The position numbers and the translations under genes are program-made. DNA of 62,000 nucleotides from NCBI GenBank assembly GCA_009746045.1, contig RPFO01000104.1:1432155-1494154 (forward strand), written 5' to 3'. Under the pieces are notes generated by a model. That model did not search any database. It was not told where the DNA came from and was given only the letters and a program-made list of their open reading frames with translations. This stretch comes from Mesostigma viride. Its lineage: Eukaryota; Streptophyta; Mesostigmatophyceae; Mesostigmatales; Mesostigmataceae. Shown piece after piece: positions 11,938 through 21,048 of this stretch; within the stretch, counting starts at the first letter, position 1, and every line of letters begins with the position of its first letter.

Positions 11938-12507
11938 ACATGCAGAGGGGAGGAAGCCAGCCGGTGGCGAACCACAGGATGCACCCAACAGCACTGGTTG
12001 CGATAGTGATGCGTGCGTGCATGCGGGCCACCCGGCGCAGGGGGTAGGGAATGGGCCAAGAGGATCTGTAGGGCATACAGGGAATCCCAACCCAGGCAGG
12101 AGGTGAGCCCGGGCACGCGCTGTCAGCACATGACACCAATGGGTGCAGTGTTAAAGCTGGCTCTTTAATTACTTGCTGCCGAGCGATCAATACCTACGAT
12201 GACACACAAGGAGCTCCCTCCCCCTCCCTCCCCCCCTCCTTCCCCGCCCCCCCGGGTCCACCTGCACAGTGACTTGCATGCTAGTGGAGTCAGGGACAGA
12301 GAAGGCATGTGGCTCACTCGGTAGGATGTTTGCCCAGCATTGTCCTCCTGATGTTAGGAGTATCAGGCAGGTAAAACTGATGGGGATATTTATGGCCAGG
12401 TAAAACTGGGCAAGGCAGGGGTGGCGGGACCACTGAACAGGCGGCCCAGGCCGCTTCTAAACTCGTGTCACGTTGCTACTAAATAATGCTTCTACCTACC
12501 GGGGTTG

Positions 12508-12580
12508 TGTTGCTTCTAATTACTGGAGTCATGGTGCTTCTAACTAATGGAATCATGGAGCTTCTAAACAGCATTAATGG
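12508..12580. repeat. 24-bp tandem repeat, three imperfect copies
   Basis: Three imperfect units each containing gcttctaa followed by an ntnatgga-like end and tcatgg. Non-coding and intronic. Nothing else recognisable was found between 11938 and 13176. Confidence 0.6.
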
Positions 12581-13176
12581 AGCGGCGTTGTCGCGACTCG
12601 TGTAGTTGGTCGGTGGGACATCCAAGTGCAGCATGCCCATGCCCCTCGCGACCGCACATGGAAAAGGCAAGCACAGAGGGGGGAAAACAAACAGATCCTG
12701 TGTTGGAAAGAAAGAGGACATATGCAGATACACAGGGACTGGCGCTACATCCGCTTGGAGCCTCGACAGATCATCATGTTATCTGGCAAGGCCAACCAGG
12801 TTCAAGGCCAAGAGGATGCACTGGCCCCACCCATGCGGACAAATATAAGCGGTTTGCCTTGTGAAGCTGTAGTTGTAGTCTGAGCGAACTTGGCCCAGAA
12901 ACCGCCATTTGCATCCTTGGTAGACATGGATGAGGGGGGAGAATGCGGGGCTTCGCCGACGACAACTTAAGAACATTGTACGATGGATCACAGCCATAAA
13001 GGTTAGCGAGCCACCACTAGCATCTCGCCTGCGTAGCGTCGTGTCATACAGGGTGTCTAGAGTCTGCAAGGATTAGGAAACGCTGGGTGAGAAGTCATTT
13101 GCCAAACAAACGGCTGTCCACAAAAAGGCGGTTTTTGCAGGCACGGGGCCGAGTGGAGGAAGGCGCCACAGCTTAC

Positions 13177-13234
13177 CTGAGCGCTTGATGAACTTTATCC
13201 CCCTGGCGTCGTGTACGTCAGCGGGTTCCAGGGC
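13177..13234 (-). CDS. Exon 2 of spliced host gene
   Basis: This 58-nt exon encodes ALEPADVHDARGIKFIKRSG. The acceptor is ACCCCAG (ending 13235), preceded by a pyrimidine-rich stretch, and the donor is CAG|GTAAGC (13176-13171), a strong consensus site. It ends in phase 1, and exon 3 supplies the two bases that complete Gly before Trp. The FIKRSGWRK junction looks like the start of a conserved domain, which supports the splice prediction. Confidence 0.7.
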
Positions 13235-13483
13235 CTGGGGTCGCGCGCGGAGGAACAGCGTCCAGAAAGCAAAGCAAACATATACTTGCAAAAGTAAACA
13301 AAATTGTGAGAGGGATAAGAATCGTCGTCTAAAGAAAAGGTAATGACATAACCATGGTCATATTTCCGCATTTGTGTTCGATAATCATCATGTTGAGCTG
13401 ATGTCGCCGATTGCTAGTGATGACACACGGCAGCCGGTCATTGAGAAATCGTGAGCCTAGGTTGGCTACGTCTATTTCCGTAC

Positions 13484-13921
13484 CAAGAGCGCCTCCTCCT
13501 GGCACCTGCGGAAATCTTGATGCGATGGCATCCCCAGTACGCCTCCTGGTTGTTGAGGTACGGCAGCCATGCTAACCACCGTTGGCATGGCCACTTGCAC
13601 GATCTGTCTTTCCACCGCGGGTGGGTGGACGGGGGGGCCATTCCTGAACTGATGGCCGGGGCCACCGGGCATGTTGAGCCTGGGTTGTTTCGCCCGCGCC
13701 TCCGCTTGTTTTCCCTCGTTCGCGTCCTTAAGAGGACCTGGAGAGCTAGCGGCGATTCGCTTTGCTTTACAATTTTGCTCCGCTTCACGAAGCGCATCTT
13801 CCAAATCGGGCGACATTTCCAGCTCGTTCATTGGGGAAACAATACTTGATGTTAATTGGTAAGCACGACACGCAGCGCGAAACGCTGCATTCGTGGGTTC
13901 TAAGTCATTCGTGCAGGCCAA
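13484..13921 (-). CDS. Exon 1 (amino-terminal) of spliced host gene
   Basis: The frame starts with ATG at 13921 and reads 146 codons to a donor GTACGG (13483-13478), ending in phase 0 as exon 2 needs. The product is Ala/Pro/Gln-rich with no recognised domain: an acidic helix (LEMSPDLEDALREAEQN) and then a proline-rich linker. Such low-complexity tails often precede a conserved core. An alternative donor CAG|GTGCCA lies slightly upstream but would give phase 2, which does not match. Together the four exons encode at least 244 residues; the end of the gene is not identified. Confidence 0.55.
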
Positions 13922-14639
13922 ATAATTGTGCTTTGAAAGGCGGCTTGCACGAAGCTATGCACCCATAGCTAGAGGGCGCGATGGCCACCCATAGTCCAAC
14001 AACTGGTTGGCTCTCTCCCTGGGATATGATAGAGAGACATCGCTACTTTCTTGTAACGCGTTCACAGTTGGGTAGTCTCGAGTTATTCACGTCTCTATCG
14101 TCTGCCTGTTGCCATGGACAATATTATTTGCCCCGCAGGCATTCGGTTCTCTCTCTTCCAGTTCCTGGAAATACCATGTTATCGTTTAAACCCAACGGTT
14201 ATGCGCGCGTTCGTTGTCGACACTCATCAGTCTACAGTCACATAGCTATGCAGAGCCCGGGAGGCCAGGGCAGGACAGGCCTGTGCAAAAAAGCTGGATA
14301 CATACAGTAGTTGTTGTGGACACGGCTGACCGGGAAGTACAAAGCCGAGCTAACGTGGCGTGCATGCAAGGCGTTCGTCCAACATCAAACCTCATCAAAC
14401 ATGCTTTAAAGTACATTTGGTTCAATTACAGTACCTACTGACTCACTAAGTGCTCAGATCCCGCGGGTGGCGCGGCGCCGGAGGTGGACCATAAGAGGGC
14501 ATAAGAACTTCAGAAGGTCGATCCCGGGTGTCGGCTGTCGACTCCCGCCAACAGATTCTTATCTTCAGTTGCTCGTGACTGTTGTGACTAGAAACTTCGT
14601 GACTGACCCCCGCGTTCCTGCCTGTTCAGTGCGTGATAG
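13922..14639. other. No gene recognised; upstream region of the spliced gene
   Basis: Only short ORFs without motifs occur here. The region would contain the promoter of the minus-strand spliced gene and the change from host to viral sequence lies just beyond it. I see no clear terminal inverted repeat or duplication marking a viral end. Confidence 0.4.
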
Positions 14640-14980
14640 TGTGTGATAGTGTGTGATAGTGTGTGGTAGTGTGAGTGTGTGCCTTTTAATTTTTTTCGTG
14701 GTGTGGGGTGGTGTGTGTGTGTGGGGTGGGTGTTTGGGGGTGTCAGTGTGTGTCATAGTGAGTGTGAGTGTGTGGCAGTGTGTGGGTGGCGTGTGGCAGT
14801 GTGTGGGTGGCGTGTGGCAGTGTGTGAGTGGCGTGTGGCAGTGTGTGGGTGGCGTGTGGCAGTGTGTGGGTGGCGTGTGGCAGTGTGTGAGTGGCGTGTG
14901 GCAGTGTGTGGGTGGCGTGTGGCAGTGTGTGGGTGGCGTGTGGCAGTGTGTGAGTGGCGTGTGGCAGTGTGTGGGTGGCG
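14640..14980. repeat. 21-bp minisatellite with a 63-bp higher-order pattern
   Basis: After a (TG)-rich lead-in, ten units of 21 bp built on gtgtggcagtgtgtgggtggc run from about 14766. Every third unit has gtgtgag in place of gtgtggg, giving a regular 63-bp period repeated three times. The His/Cys/Thr- and Val/Trp-rich ORFs across it are artefacts. It abuts the first recognisable viral sequence. Confidence 0.9.
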
Positions 14981-14989
14981 TGGGACGCG

Positions 14990-15025
14990 TTAGAAGTGCT
15001 TTTACCGTGGTTACAGCACTTCTAA
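14990..15025. repeat. Hairpin element, copy 1
   Basis: Perfect 11-bp arms TTAGAAGTGCT and AGCACTTCTAA enclose a 14-nt loop tttaccgtggttac. The element is preceded by GGGACGC. Nearly the same sequence follows MCP2 at 39790-39823. Here it interrupts or ends the short minus-strand viral gene that starts at 15209. Confidence 0.8.
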
Positions 15026-15029
15026 AGGA

Positions 15030-15209
15030 ACGGGAGGTCTTTGTGATGGTGGCGATGTTCGCGTACTCCCTAGATCCCGCGTCGTACTTCCGGATGATCA
15101 GCTTGTCGCTCCCGTCAGGGTGAATCTCCACGTTCCCGTCGCGCGTGGGATCTGCGGGGTCGGCGACAAATTCGACAGAGCGCGCGTGGATCGCTCCGAT
15201 GGATGTCAT
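15030..15209 (-). pseudogene. Amino-terminal fragment of a virion-type viral gene
   Basis: From ATG at 15209 about 60 codons read as a natural protein (for example VEIHPDGSDKLIIRKYDAG) with the high third-position GC of the viral genes. The frame then runs through the hairpin and the 21-bp minisatellite, where it becomes repetitive. The gene is therefore truncated, and its loss may mark the left border of the viral segment. It is divergent from the fibre-like gene at 15251. No family recognised. Confidence 0.5.
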
Positions 15210-15250
15210 TCGTTTACCTACTAAAAAAGAAATGTATTCAGAAGCAAAGG

Positions 15251-16659
15251 ATGGAGAGCAGCGCTGGCAAGGCGAGTGTGGGGGAGCTGCATCTAGGTGA
15301 TGGGCTCGTCAACGACCCAGTGTGGAAGGTGACAACGGCCGACGGCGCCCTCATCGTGGAATCCCAGATCAGCGACGAGTGGATATCTCACGCAATCTGG
15401 CAAGACACAGTGATGAGAATACAGGGCGACCTGCACGCGGACAATGACATCACGGTGGAGGGCTCCTTGCTGCTGCCATCTTATGACGTGTCCTACTACC
15501 AGAATACAGCGGCGCAGGACGAGCTCATTTCCAAGGAGTACGCGCAATTGCAGGCAGCGCAGGGGGCCAGGTGGGGGGCGGCAGGCGTGACGGGCACTCT
15601 GGCGCTGGCAGACGTAACTCAGGGGCAGACGTTGGGATACAGCGCGGCCAAATGGTCGAACCTGGACGTAGCCGTGTCGCCGGCATTCACCTACTCTCCC
15701 CCCGCACTATCTGTCAACGTACCCGACTCGGCCCTGGACACCTGGGTCACTCTTGCCTCTTTTGCGGCAGAGTCCAACACATGGCTGCAAAAGGTGCGCT
15801 ACTCGCTGACCGACCTTCCTAAGGGTGCCTCGGACGGGGAGGCCGCTCTTCGCGTGGAATTTCGGGTGAAGGGCTTGGCTGTGGACACGCAGCCTGGCGC
15901 TGGCGAGATATACCGCAGCTTGACAACGGAGACGACTTTGGGGGCTGTTGGCGCCTACGTGGGCGGCCGCTGGGTCGTCTCGGGCGCCTTCGACCTGGAG
16001 GACACCCCCACAGGCAGGGTGGACATTGCGCAGGGGACAGTGGTTCAGTTGCAGGCGAAGGTGAGTGTGCAGAGCCCCATCAGCAGAGAGGGAGGGGGGG
16101 TGACGGGATCGGTGCATCTCTTTGGGCAAGGCAACATCAACTGGACAGGCACCCTTCAGCCGTCCTTGGAGCTTCAAGGTGCACCCTCAGCGACCACGAC
16201 GACCATCAAGGTGTCCCCTGTCATCAGCGCCACCCCCCCCAGCACGACCAACCTCAGTGGGGGTGGTGGGCAGGGTGTATGCTTCCGCCCAGCCGGGTGC
16301 CACCGCCGCGAATGTGTACACCGGTACGACCGGGGGGGCACCGGTTTTGTCGGTCTTCGGTCCGCTAGTAGATGGGTCAGCCGCCTTGCTGACATTCGAC
16401 GGCCTGACGCCTGCCACCACGTACCATCTCTACCTGGCTGCCAAGAACTCGGCCGGGCTGTATTCCCAGTTGCATGCTTTATTATCAAGTGCCCACCGCG
16501 GAGGAGTCGAAAACGCCGGATACCGGTGTCCCTCCGGAGGCCACCCAAATCGACATCACCGGTGCCACTTCTACAGTGGGAGTGCCCCTCAACATTAACC
16601 TGGACGGACAGGGAGGTAACCATGGTGGTATGACGGCCTCGGTCCATCTCCACAGCTGA
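15251..16659 (+). pseudogene. Fibre-like virion protein with FN3-like domain, two frameshifts
   Basis: From ATG at 15251 the protein starts with a short beta-rich segment (ELHLGDGLVNDPVWKVTTADG) that resembles the start of viral fibre or spike proteins, followed by several beta-rich repeats to about 16255. Coding then continues in the next frame, with an FN3-like end (DGLTPATTYHLYLAAKNSAG), and again in a third frame from about 16470 to a stop at 16659. Both shifts are in the same direction and the first lies in a G-rich run (16256-16275). The gene is either decayed or affected by sequencing errors. It probably decorated the particle. Function inferred from composition only. Confidence 0.55.
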
Positions 16660-16739
16660 TGGTCCTGCACTAGCCGGTTGCATCTATACGCACGATCCGC
16701 AGTCGTATTGATACATGGTGCCCGGAGGCGTGTCGGGCC

Positions 16740-16892
16740 GCTGATCAGAGTCGGGAGTGGCACCCAGGTCTCGAGCTGAGAAGCTACGACCAGTTTGCCG
16801 TCAACAAGGGATGCGTCCACAGGGCGGTGGTAGGTCCTGAGCGCGATGGCCATTGCCCTGTCTGTCGGCTTGGTCACAGGGGCAGGGTCCAT
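16740..16892 (-). pseudogene. Possible amino-terminal remnant of a viral gene
   Basis: About 50 codons on the minus strand read naturally (VDASLVDGKLVVASQLE, then WVPLPTL), with an internal Met at MAIALRTYHRP as a likely start. The frame then runs antisense into the end of the fibre-like gene, where it loses protein character. It could be a truncated virion gene like the fragment at 15209. Low confidence. Confidence 0.3.
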
Positions 16893-16989
16893 CGCGCATA
16901 CATAATGCGCTCATTTTCTTCACGGGGTGAACGCGGCTCGGTAGGCAAACGGGAATCTTTTTTTCTGCGGGGCATAGTATACGCTGACT

Positions 16990-17238
16990 ATGGTGCTCAT
17001 CACAATCGGACCTTTTGGCGCAATGATCGTGGCCGGTTTCATTCTCTTCCACACAGCCACCGCCGTGAGCTATATGCGGCGTGTGGACGGCTACAAGTGT
17101 AAAGAGGACGACTGGAGGTGCATCTGGATGAAGTGGAACATGTTGTGGCTAGGCTTGATGGCCGCGTCATACATGTTGTATCGATCATACGTTGACATGG
17201 GCAGCGCAGTGGGGACTCGAGGGATTTTGGTTTCTTAA
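16990..17238 (+). CDS. Small viral membrane protein (82 aa)
   Basis: Two hydrophobic segments are visible: residues 1-23 (MVLITIGPFGAMIVAGFILF) and about 50-68 (MLWLGLMAASYMLYRSYV). Between them lies a hydrophilic loop with two Cys and several Lys/Asp. Such two-span proteins are common in NCLDV inner membranes. It is followed 37 bp later by another membrane protein on the same strand, suggesting a shared late transcript block. No family recognised. Confidence 0.6.
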   Translation: MVLITIGPFGAMIVAGFILFHTATAVSYMRRVDGYKCKEDDWRCIWMKWNMLWLGLMAASYMLYRSYVDMGSAVGTRGILVS

Positions 17239-17275
17239 GTATTTTTAATTAATATCAGTTTGGTTACAACACAGC

Positions 17276-17638
17276 ATGGATCTTCCGCAGACCCTTTTGA
17301 TCTTGGTCCTCTTGTCCACCCTTATATTGTTCCTTGCTTCAAAGATGCGCTCGGCCGTGTCCTCCGGCTTGGCCGCCGCGTGGTGTGCCGTGACCTTGCG
17401 CTCGGACGATCGCGCGTGTCAATCCCGTGCAAAGTCTCAAATCGATGGGGCACTGGGCACCGTAGCGTTGGCGCTCGGAGGGGTGGCCGCCGCTTTGGGG
17501 GTGAGCCGTCTCTTCCGCTCAGGCCAGGGAAAGACTGTCGTGGTCTTGGAGGGTTCACGAAACGCTAAACCGTCGACAAACGCGGGCGAGAGGGTCAGGA
17601 GAGGGGGGGCGTTGAGGACGATGTTGAGGTGGCGTTGA
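17276..17638 (+). CDS. Small viral membrane protein (120 aa)
   Basis: A strongly hydrophobic amino end (LLILVLLSTLILFLAS) looks like a signal anchor, and a second segment (GTVALALGGVAAALGV) lies near residues 62-77. The tail is basic. It is preceded by an AT-rich tract (tatttttaattaatat, 17238-17253) that may carry its promoter. Its last 44 bases overlap the convergent gene at 17595. No family recognised; probably a virion membrane component. Confidence 0.55.
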   Translation: MDLPQTLLILVLLSTLILFLASKMRSAVSSGLAAAWCAVTLRSDDRACQSRAKSQIDGALGTVALALGGVAAALGVSRLFRSGQGKTVVVLEGSRNAKPSTNAGERVRRGGALRTMLRWR

Positions 17639-17960
17639 GGTTCGATTTACTTCTTTCAATAAATCGTTTATTTACCCCTTCTAGGATGAGACTAACACAC
17701 AGAAGAAATGCCTTGTACGCAGCCATCCACAACAGGATGGTCCTTATAAGAACATGGACACTCTCAAAACGGCTCTCTATCACCTGTTCGCAATGATGCG
17801 GGCTGACTCGCCAGATTTCCGAGGAGGTCGTCGTCATCTCCGCACAGATATCGTGTTTGTCCATGTTCTGCCAGAAGCCCAGAGAGCCGAAGAGGTGCGG
17901 GCCCCTCATGAACAGGTCCTTCAACGGGCGTTTTATGACCGCTTCGTATATGAAGGCCAT
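17595..17960 (-). CDS. Small viral membrane protein with conserved Cys (121 aa)
   Basis: The amino half contains LFGSLGFWQNMDKHDICAEM and a further Cys and Glu in HHCEQVIESRF. A membrane span (VLIRTILLWMAAYKAFLLC) follows at about residues 73-94, then a basic, Ser/Thr-rich tail. The layout, a soluble Trp/Cys-rich domain before one span, resembles short NCLDV membrane proteins, but I cannot name the family. Transcribed towards the preceding membrane-protein gene with a 44-bp tail overlap. Confidence 0.6.
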   Translation of the reverse strand: MAFIYEAVIKRPLKDLFMRGPHLFGSLGFWQNMDKHDICAEMTTTSSEIWRVSPHHCEQVIESRFESVHVLIRTILLWMAAYKAFLLCVSLILEGVNKRFIERSKSNLNATSTSSSTPPLS

Positions 17961-18004
17961 GCTGCTCTCTATTAGGATAGACCATATTTTAAGCGCGCCC
18001 TCGT

Positions 18005-18436
18005 TCAGTCAAAGCGGACGATGAAACGGCGTTGAACTCTCTTGACCTGTGGGCGCAGGATCACGGCCAGGTCCGAGGCCTTGCACCGATTACGGCACTT
18101 AACGATCTTGCCGTCGCGCACGTGAAGAGTGGGCGTCTTGCACTTAGGCAGGTCGGCCCTGATGTCCTCATGGTGAGATTTCGCGTACTCCACGATGCCA
18201 TTAAGGATGGCCCAGCGAAAGAAGTTCATCTGCCCTGGGGTTGTGACAATTTCACGCCCACCGTCCGCGCTGACCAGCTTGGTCTTGGTCCTTCTCGCAA
18301 AGGGGTCAAACATGCGTTTGGAGTAGACGTCCGTCTGCTCTCTGTACGCCATGTACAGGTTGAACGGGATGGACGAGCCTTCGAGGTTGTACTCTACTTT
18401 GTCCTGATGTCCCCGCCGCCCACGCGATGCCGCCAT
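18005..18436 (-). CDS. Conserved NCLDV-type protein of unknown function
   Basis: I chose ATG at 18436 (MAASRGRRGHQDK), because codons upstream of it look non-coding. The protein holds RMFDPFARR and then TTPGQMNFFRWAILNGIVEY and HHEDI. A block of the form FDPF.RR ... TT..QLNFFRWAI...I.Y...H is one I recognise from conserved hypothetical proteins of phycodna-, mimi- and related viruses. The carboxyl end is rich in Lys/Arg/Cys. It lies directly downstream of the helicase gene on the same strand (139 bp gap). Role unknown. Confidence 0.7.
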   Translation of the reverse strand: MAASRGRRGHQDKVEYNLEGSSIPFNLYMAYREQTDVYSKRMFDPFARRTKTKLVSADGGREIVTTPGQMNFFRWAILNGIVEYAKSHHEDIRADLPKCKTPTLHVRDGKIVKCRNRCKASDLAVILRPQVKRVQRRFIVRFD

Positions 18437-18575
18437 CGGTCGCCGCGCGTATGCCCATGCTGTCGGCCCCGGATGCATCGCCGCCTGGACCCCGACAAGG
18501 TGAGCCCATCCACCGGGTGACCATATGCCGCCCGCCTGATATGTCATCCGCCTCTAAAGATGATGCTGATTCGGC

Positions 18576-20714
18576 TCAGGAATACGTATAGCCCCCCGCG
18601 GTACACCCTATGACTCTGACCGTGACAGCGTCGCGGAGAACACGGCACCGGGTCAACCAGGACACCTGAGTCAAGAACCTGACGAGCAAACTGCTGTGCT
18701 CGGCGGCGTTGTTCTTCCACGCCGCAATCTCGGGGGGCAGAAAGTGGTCCATCTCACCATTGCCCACCTTGTTGCAGAAGGTGCGGTAAGCCCGGTTTGA
18801 CTTGACAAGAACGACACCGATGTCTCTCTTGATTCGGTCGTCCAGTGACCTGTCCATCCCCCCTGTGGGCTTCTTGTCGAAGGGGAAAGGAACCAGGCGG
18901 CGGAAGATGGCGCCAGCGTTGTCGGTCTTCCAGAACGGGCGGTTACCGGCAGCGAGAAAGGGCGCCTTCCAATGTTCGGTCCTGGCCCCCTTGTGCTTCT
19001 GTGCCATCGTCATGCGCTCCCCGCTCACGAGGGACAGGAACTCGGCCTGGCTTAGGGAGAACTGCTCATTCAGCTCGTAGCTGAAGATGGCGTACTTGCC
19101 CACGAGCTGCGACAGGCCAAAGAGGGACTCGATGTTGTTGGAAACCCCGCCCGCGTCCTCGCCGTACCAGATCTCAACGATCTTCACGCAGGTGGACTTG
19201 CCTGAGCCAGCGATGCCCTGGAGGAATGCCATGACCTCCAAGTTGCTGAGCTCCCTCACATCATACAGCATGCGGCCGAGAGCCAGGGCCCAAAATACCT
19301 TCTTGACGTCCGCCGAATAGCCCTGGTCGTCAAGAATCTTGTTGATCGGCTCGCACACAATGTTCCGCCAGCCCCCGGTGTCGTAATCCCCTTGGTAGTC
19401 GGGATCAAACAGGAATGTTGGCATCTCTGTGTCAAAGAGACTGCACGCGCCCACGTCATTGTCTAGCGGCGCGGGGTACGGTAGAAACTCGTCCGTGTTT
19501 GTCCTGTAAATGCCGTTCTTGAAGGCGAACACGTGGCGGTCACGAGGTCGTACCGGAAAATCTGTGGCTGCGGCGGACATGATGTGCTTGATCACCCTGT
19601 CCTTGGTCCCCCCATCCCGTGTCATGAGCTGCCACAGCTGGGCCTCCCCCTGCGACGACTCTTGGGCCACCCACTGGGGGATCGTGGTAAACTTCTCCCA
19701 GTAGTGCGAGTCGTGGCCGTCAGTGGTGAGGACCTTTCTGTACACCCCGTCCTCCCCATCAGGACCCCGCCGCAGGTCCTGGATGCCCCATCGAACCGTC
19801 AAAACCATGATGCATTTTTGAAAGTCCACAATCTTATCGCCCGGGTTGCTGCTCAGACGAACCAGCAGAGTCAGGGATGAGGCGCTAGGGGGGAGTCGTC
19901 CCTCGATGACACTGCATATGGCCTCCCTGGTCGTGTAGATGCGCTTGCGAGCCTTCAAAATGACGTCCTGGTAGCTCAGCGCCATGCCCATGTCCATCAT
20001 GTGGACGTAGATTGCGTGCAGTCTACTAATGGATGCGGAGGCCCGACGATTCACTTTGTCGTAAAGAGGTACCGCGTCCGCTTCCCACACCTGCCTCCAG
20101 CACTCGGCGTGAACAATGTGGTCCTCTTCACCCTGCGGCGGATGAAAGAGATCAAAGATGCCCGCCATCACAGCTCCGGGGAGCTGGTTGAGGATAGATG
20201 ACTCGACGTGAGAGGCGAGCTCGACGAGTTTTTCCTCCCCGAACGTCCTCACCTCCCTGACAAAGTCAGAAGGGTCCTCCTCCGCGAGCATCGCGCAGAA
20301 ATCGCCCGGTTCAATTGGGTTCGCCCCCTGCTCCTCCTCCTCCTGGTCCTCCTCTTGGTCCTCCTCCTGGTCCCCCCCGGCTGTCGAGGTTGCCTGGCTC
20401 CTCTCCGTGCACATGTCGGCATCCGCAGCGGCATAGAAAGTCGGTGGCGCCTGCGGCTGCTCGCTGTCGTCTATGAGGTCTTCCGGCGGCTGCCCATCCT
20501 CGTCCTCCTCCTCACTGTCCTCTCGCTCGCTGTCGTCATCGTCCAGCGCAGCCACATCCACCATGGATTGAACTTTGCGCCTCTTGGGCGCCCCCCCCTC
20601 CGACCGCCGGTGTCCGCCATGTCCACGGACTCCTGTCCCTCGGTCCGTCGACGTACCCCCACAACCCCACAATCCCCGCCGGGTGGGTGATTGACGGTCC
20701 TGTGCATGGTGCAT
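18576..20714 (-). CDS. SF3 (D5-like) replicative helicase
   Basis: This 712-aa frame ends in a superfamily 3 helicase. Walker A is GIAGSGKST at residues 500-508, the Walker B region is AIFSYELNEQF at about 540, motif C is FLAAGNRPFWK at about 585-595, and the Arg finger region is AGAIFRRLVPFPF. SF3 helicases unwind DNA at viral origins as hexamers. The first 160 residues are acidic and low-complexity (DDDDSERED; QEEDQEEDQEEE), and a later start at ATG 20564 (residue 51) is possible. I see no primase (AEP) catalytic motif, unlike full-length NCLDV D5 proteins. Upstream, a repeat block separates it from the divergent KilA-N gene. Confidence 0.85.
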   Translation of the reverse strand: MHHAQDRQSPTRRGLWGCGGTSTDRGTGVRGHGGHRRSEGGAPKRRKVQSMVDVAALDDDDSEREDSEEEDEDGQPPEDLIDDSEQPQAPPTFYAAADADMCTERSQATSTAGGDQEEDQEEDQEEEEQGANPIEPGDFCAMLAEEDPSDFVREVRTFGEEKLVELASHVESSILNQLPGAVMAGIFDLFHPPQGEEDHIVHAECWRQVWEADAVPLYDKVNRRASASISRLHAIYVHMMDMGMALSYQDVILKARKRIYTTREAICSVIEGRLPPSASSLTLLVRLSSNPGDKIVDFQKCIMVLTVRWGIQDLRRGPDGEDGVYRKVLTTDGHDSHYWEKFTTIPQWVAQESSQGEAQLWQLMTRDGGTKDRVIKHIMSAAATDFPVRPRDRHVFAFKNGIYRTNTDEFLPYPAPLDNDVGACSLFDTEMPTFLFDPDYQGDYDTGGWRNIVCEPINKILDDQGYSADVKKVFWALALGRMLYDVRELSNLEVMAFLQGIAGSGKSTCVKIVEIWYGEDAGGVSNNIESLFGLSQLVGKYAIFSYELNEQFSLSQAEFLSLVSGERMTMAQKHKGARTEHWKAPFLAAGNRPFWKTDNAGAIFRRLVPFPFDKKPTGGMDRSLDDRIKRDIGVVLVKSNRAYRTFCNKVGNGEMDHFLPPEIAAWKNNAAEHSSLLVRFLTQVSWLTRCRVLRDAVTVRVIGCTAGGYTYS

Positions 20715-20817
20715 ACACTAAGTAGACAAATTTCTCCCACGTCAGTCGAACTGTGCGCTGACAACCTCGAGGCACCAGGCGAGTGGTCAGCAGATATCAG
20801 ATGGTGTTCAGTATGTG

Positions 20818-20960
20818 ATAGGCGTCGGACGGATCAGCCGTCTGACGGATGAGCGGTCGGACGGATCAGCCGTCAGACAGTTCAGCCGTCGGACGGTCAG
20901 CCGTCTGACGAGTAATCCGTCGGACCGGTCAGCCGTCGGACGAACAGGCCGTCGGACGCA
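20818..20960. repeat. Iteron-like array of CCGTCNGACGG palindromes
   Basis: About ten imperfect copies of CGTCNGACG, mostly within TCAGCCGTCGGACGG or close variants, are packed into 143 bp. Each unit is nearly palindromic. The array lies between the start of the SF3 helicase gene (minus) and the KilA-N gene (plus), where a replication origin or an operator for the KilA-N protein would be expected. That role is inference. Confidence 0.75.
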
Positions 20961-21048
20961 CTTACTGTATCATGAGCCAGGCCACAATTTTTCTCACCAA
21001 AAGCTCCAAAGGCTGCAATCATCACAAGGAGGCTCACAGACCCCGACT

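Noticed and set aside
11556-12190. Long Pro/Ser/Leu or Glu/Gly-rich ORFs
   Set aside because: Translation of the GGGA microsatellite in all frames.
14565-15209. 214-aa His/Thr/Pro-rich protein
   Set aside because: Only the first 60 codons look coding; the rest is the 21-bp minisatellite.
16801-17102. Overlapping ORFs around the start of the 16990 gene
   Set aside because: No motifs and unnatural composition; shadows of the membrane-protein gene and its upstream region.
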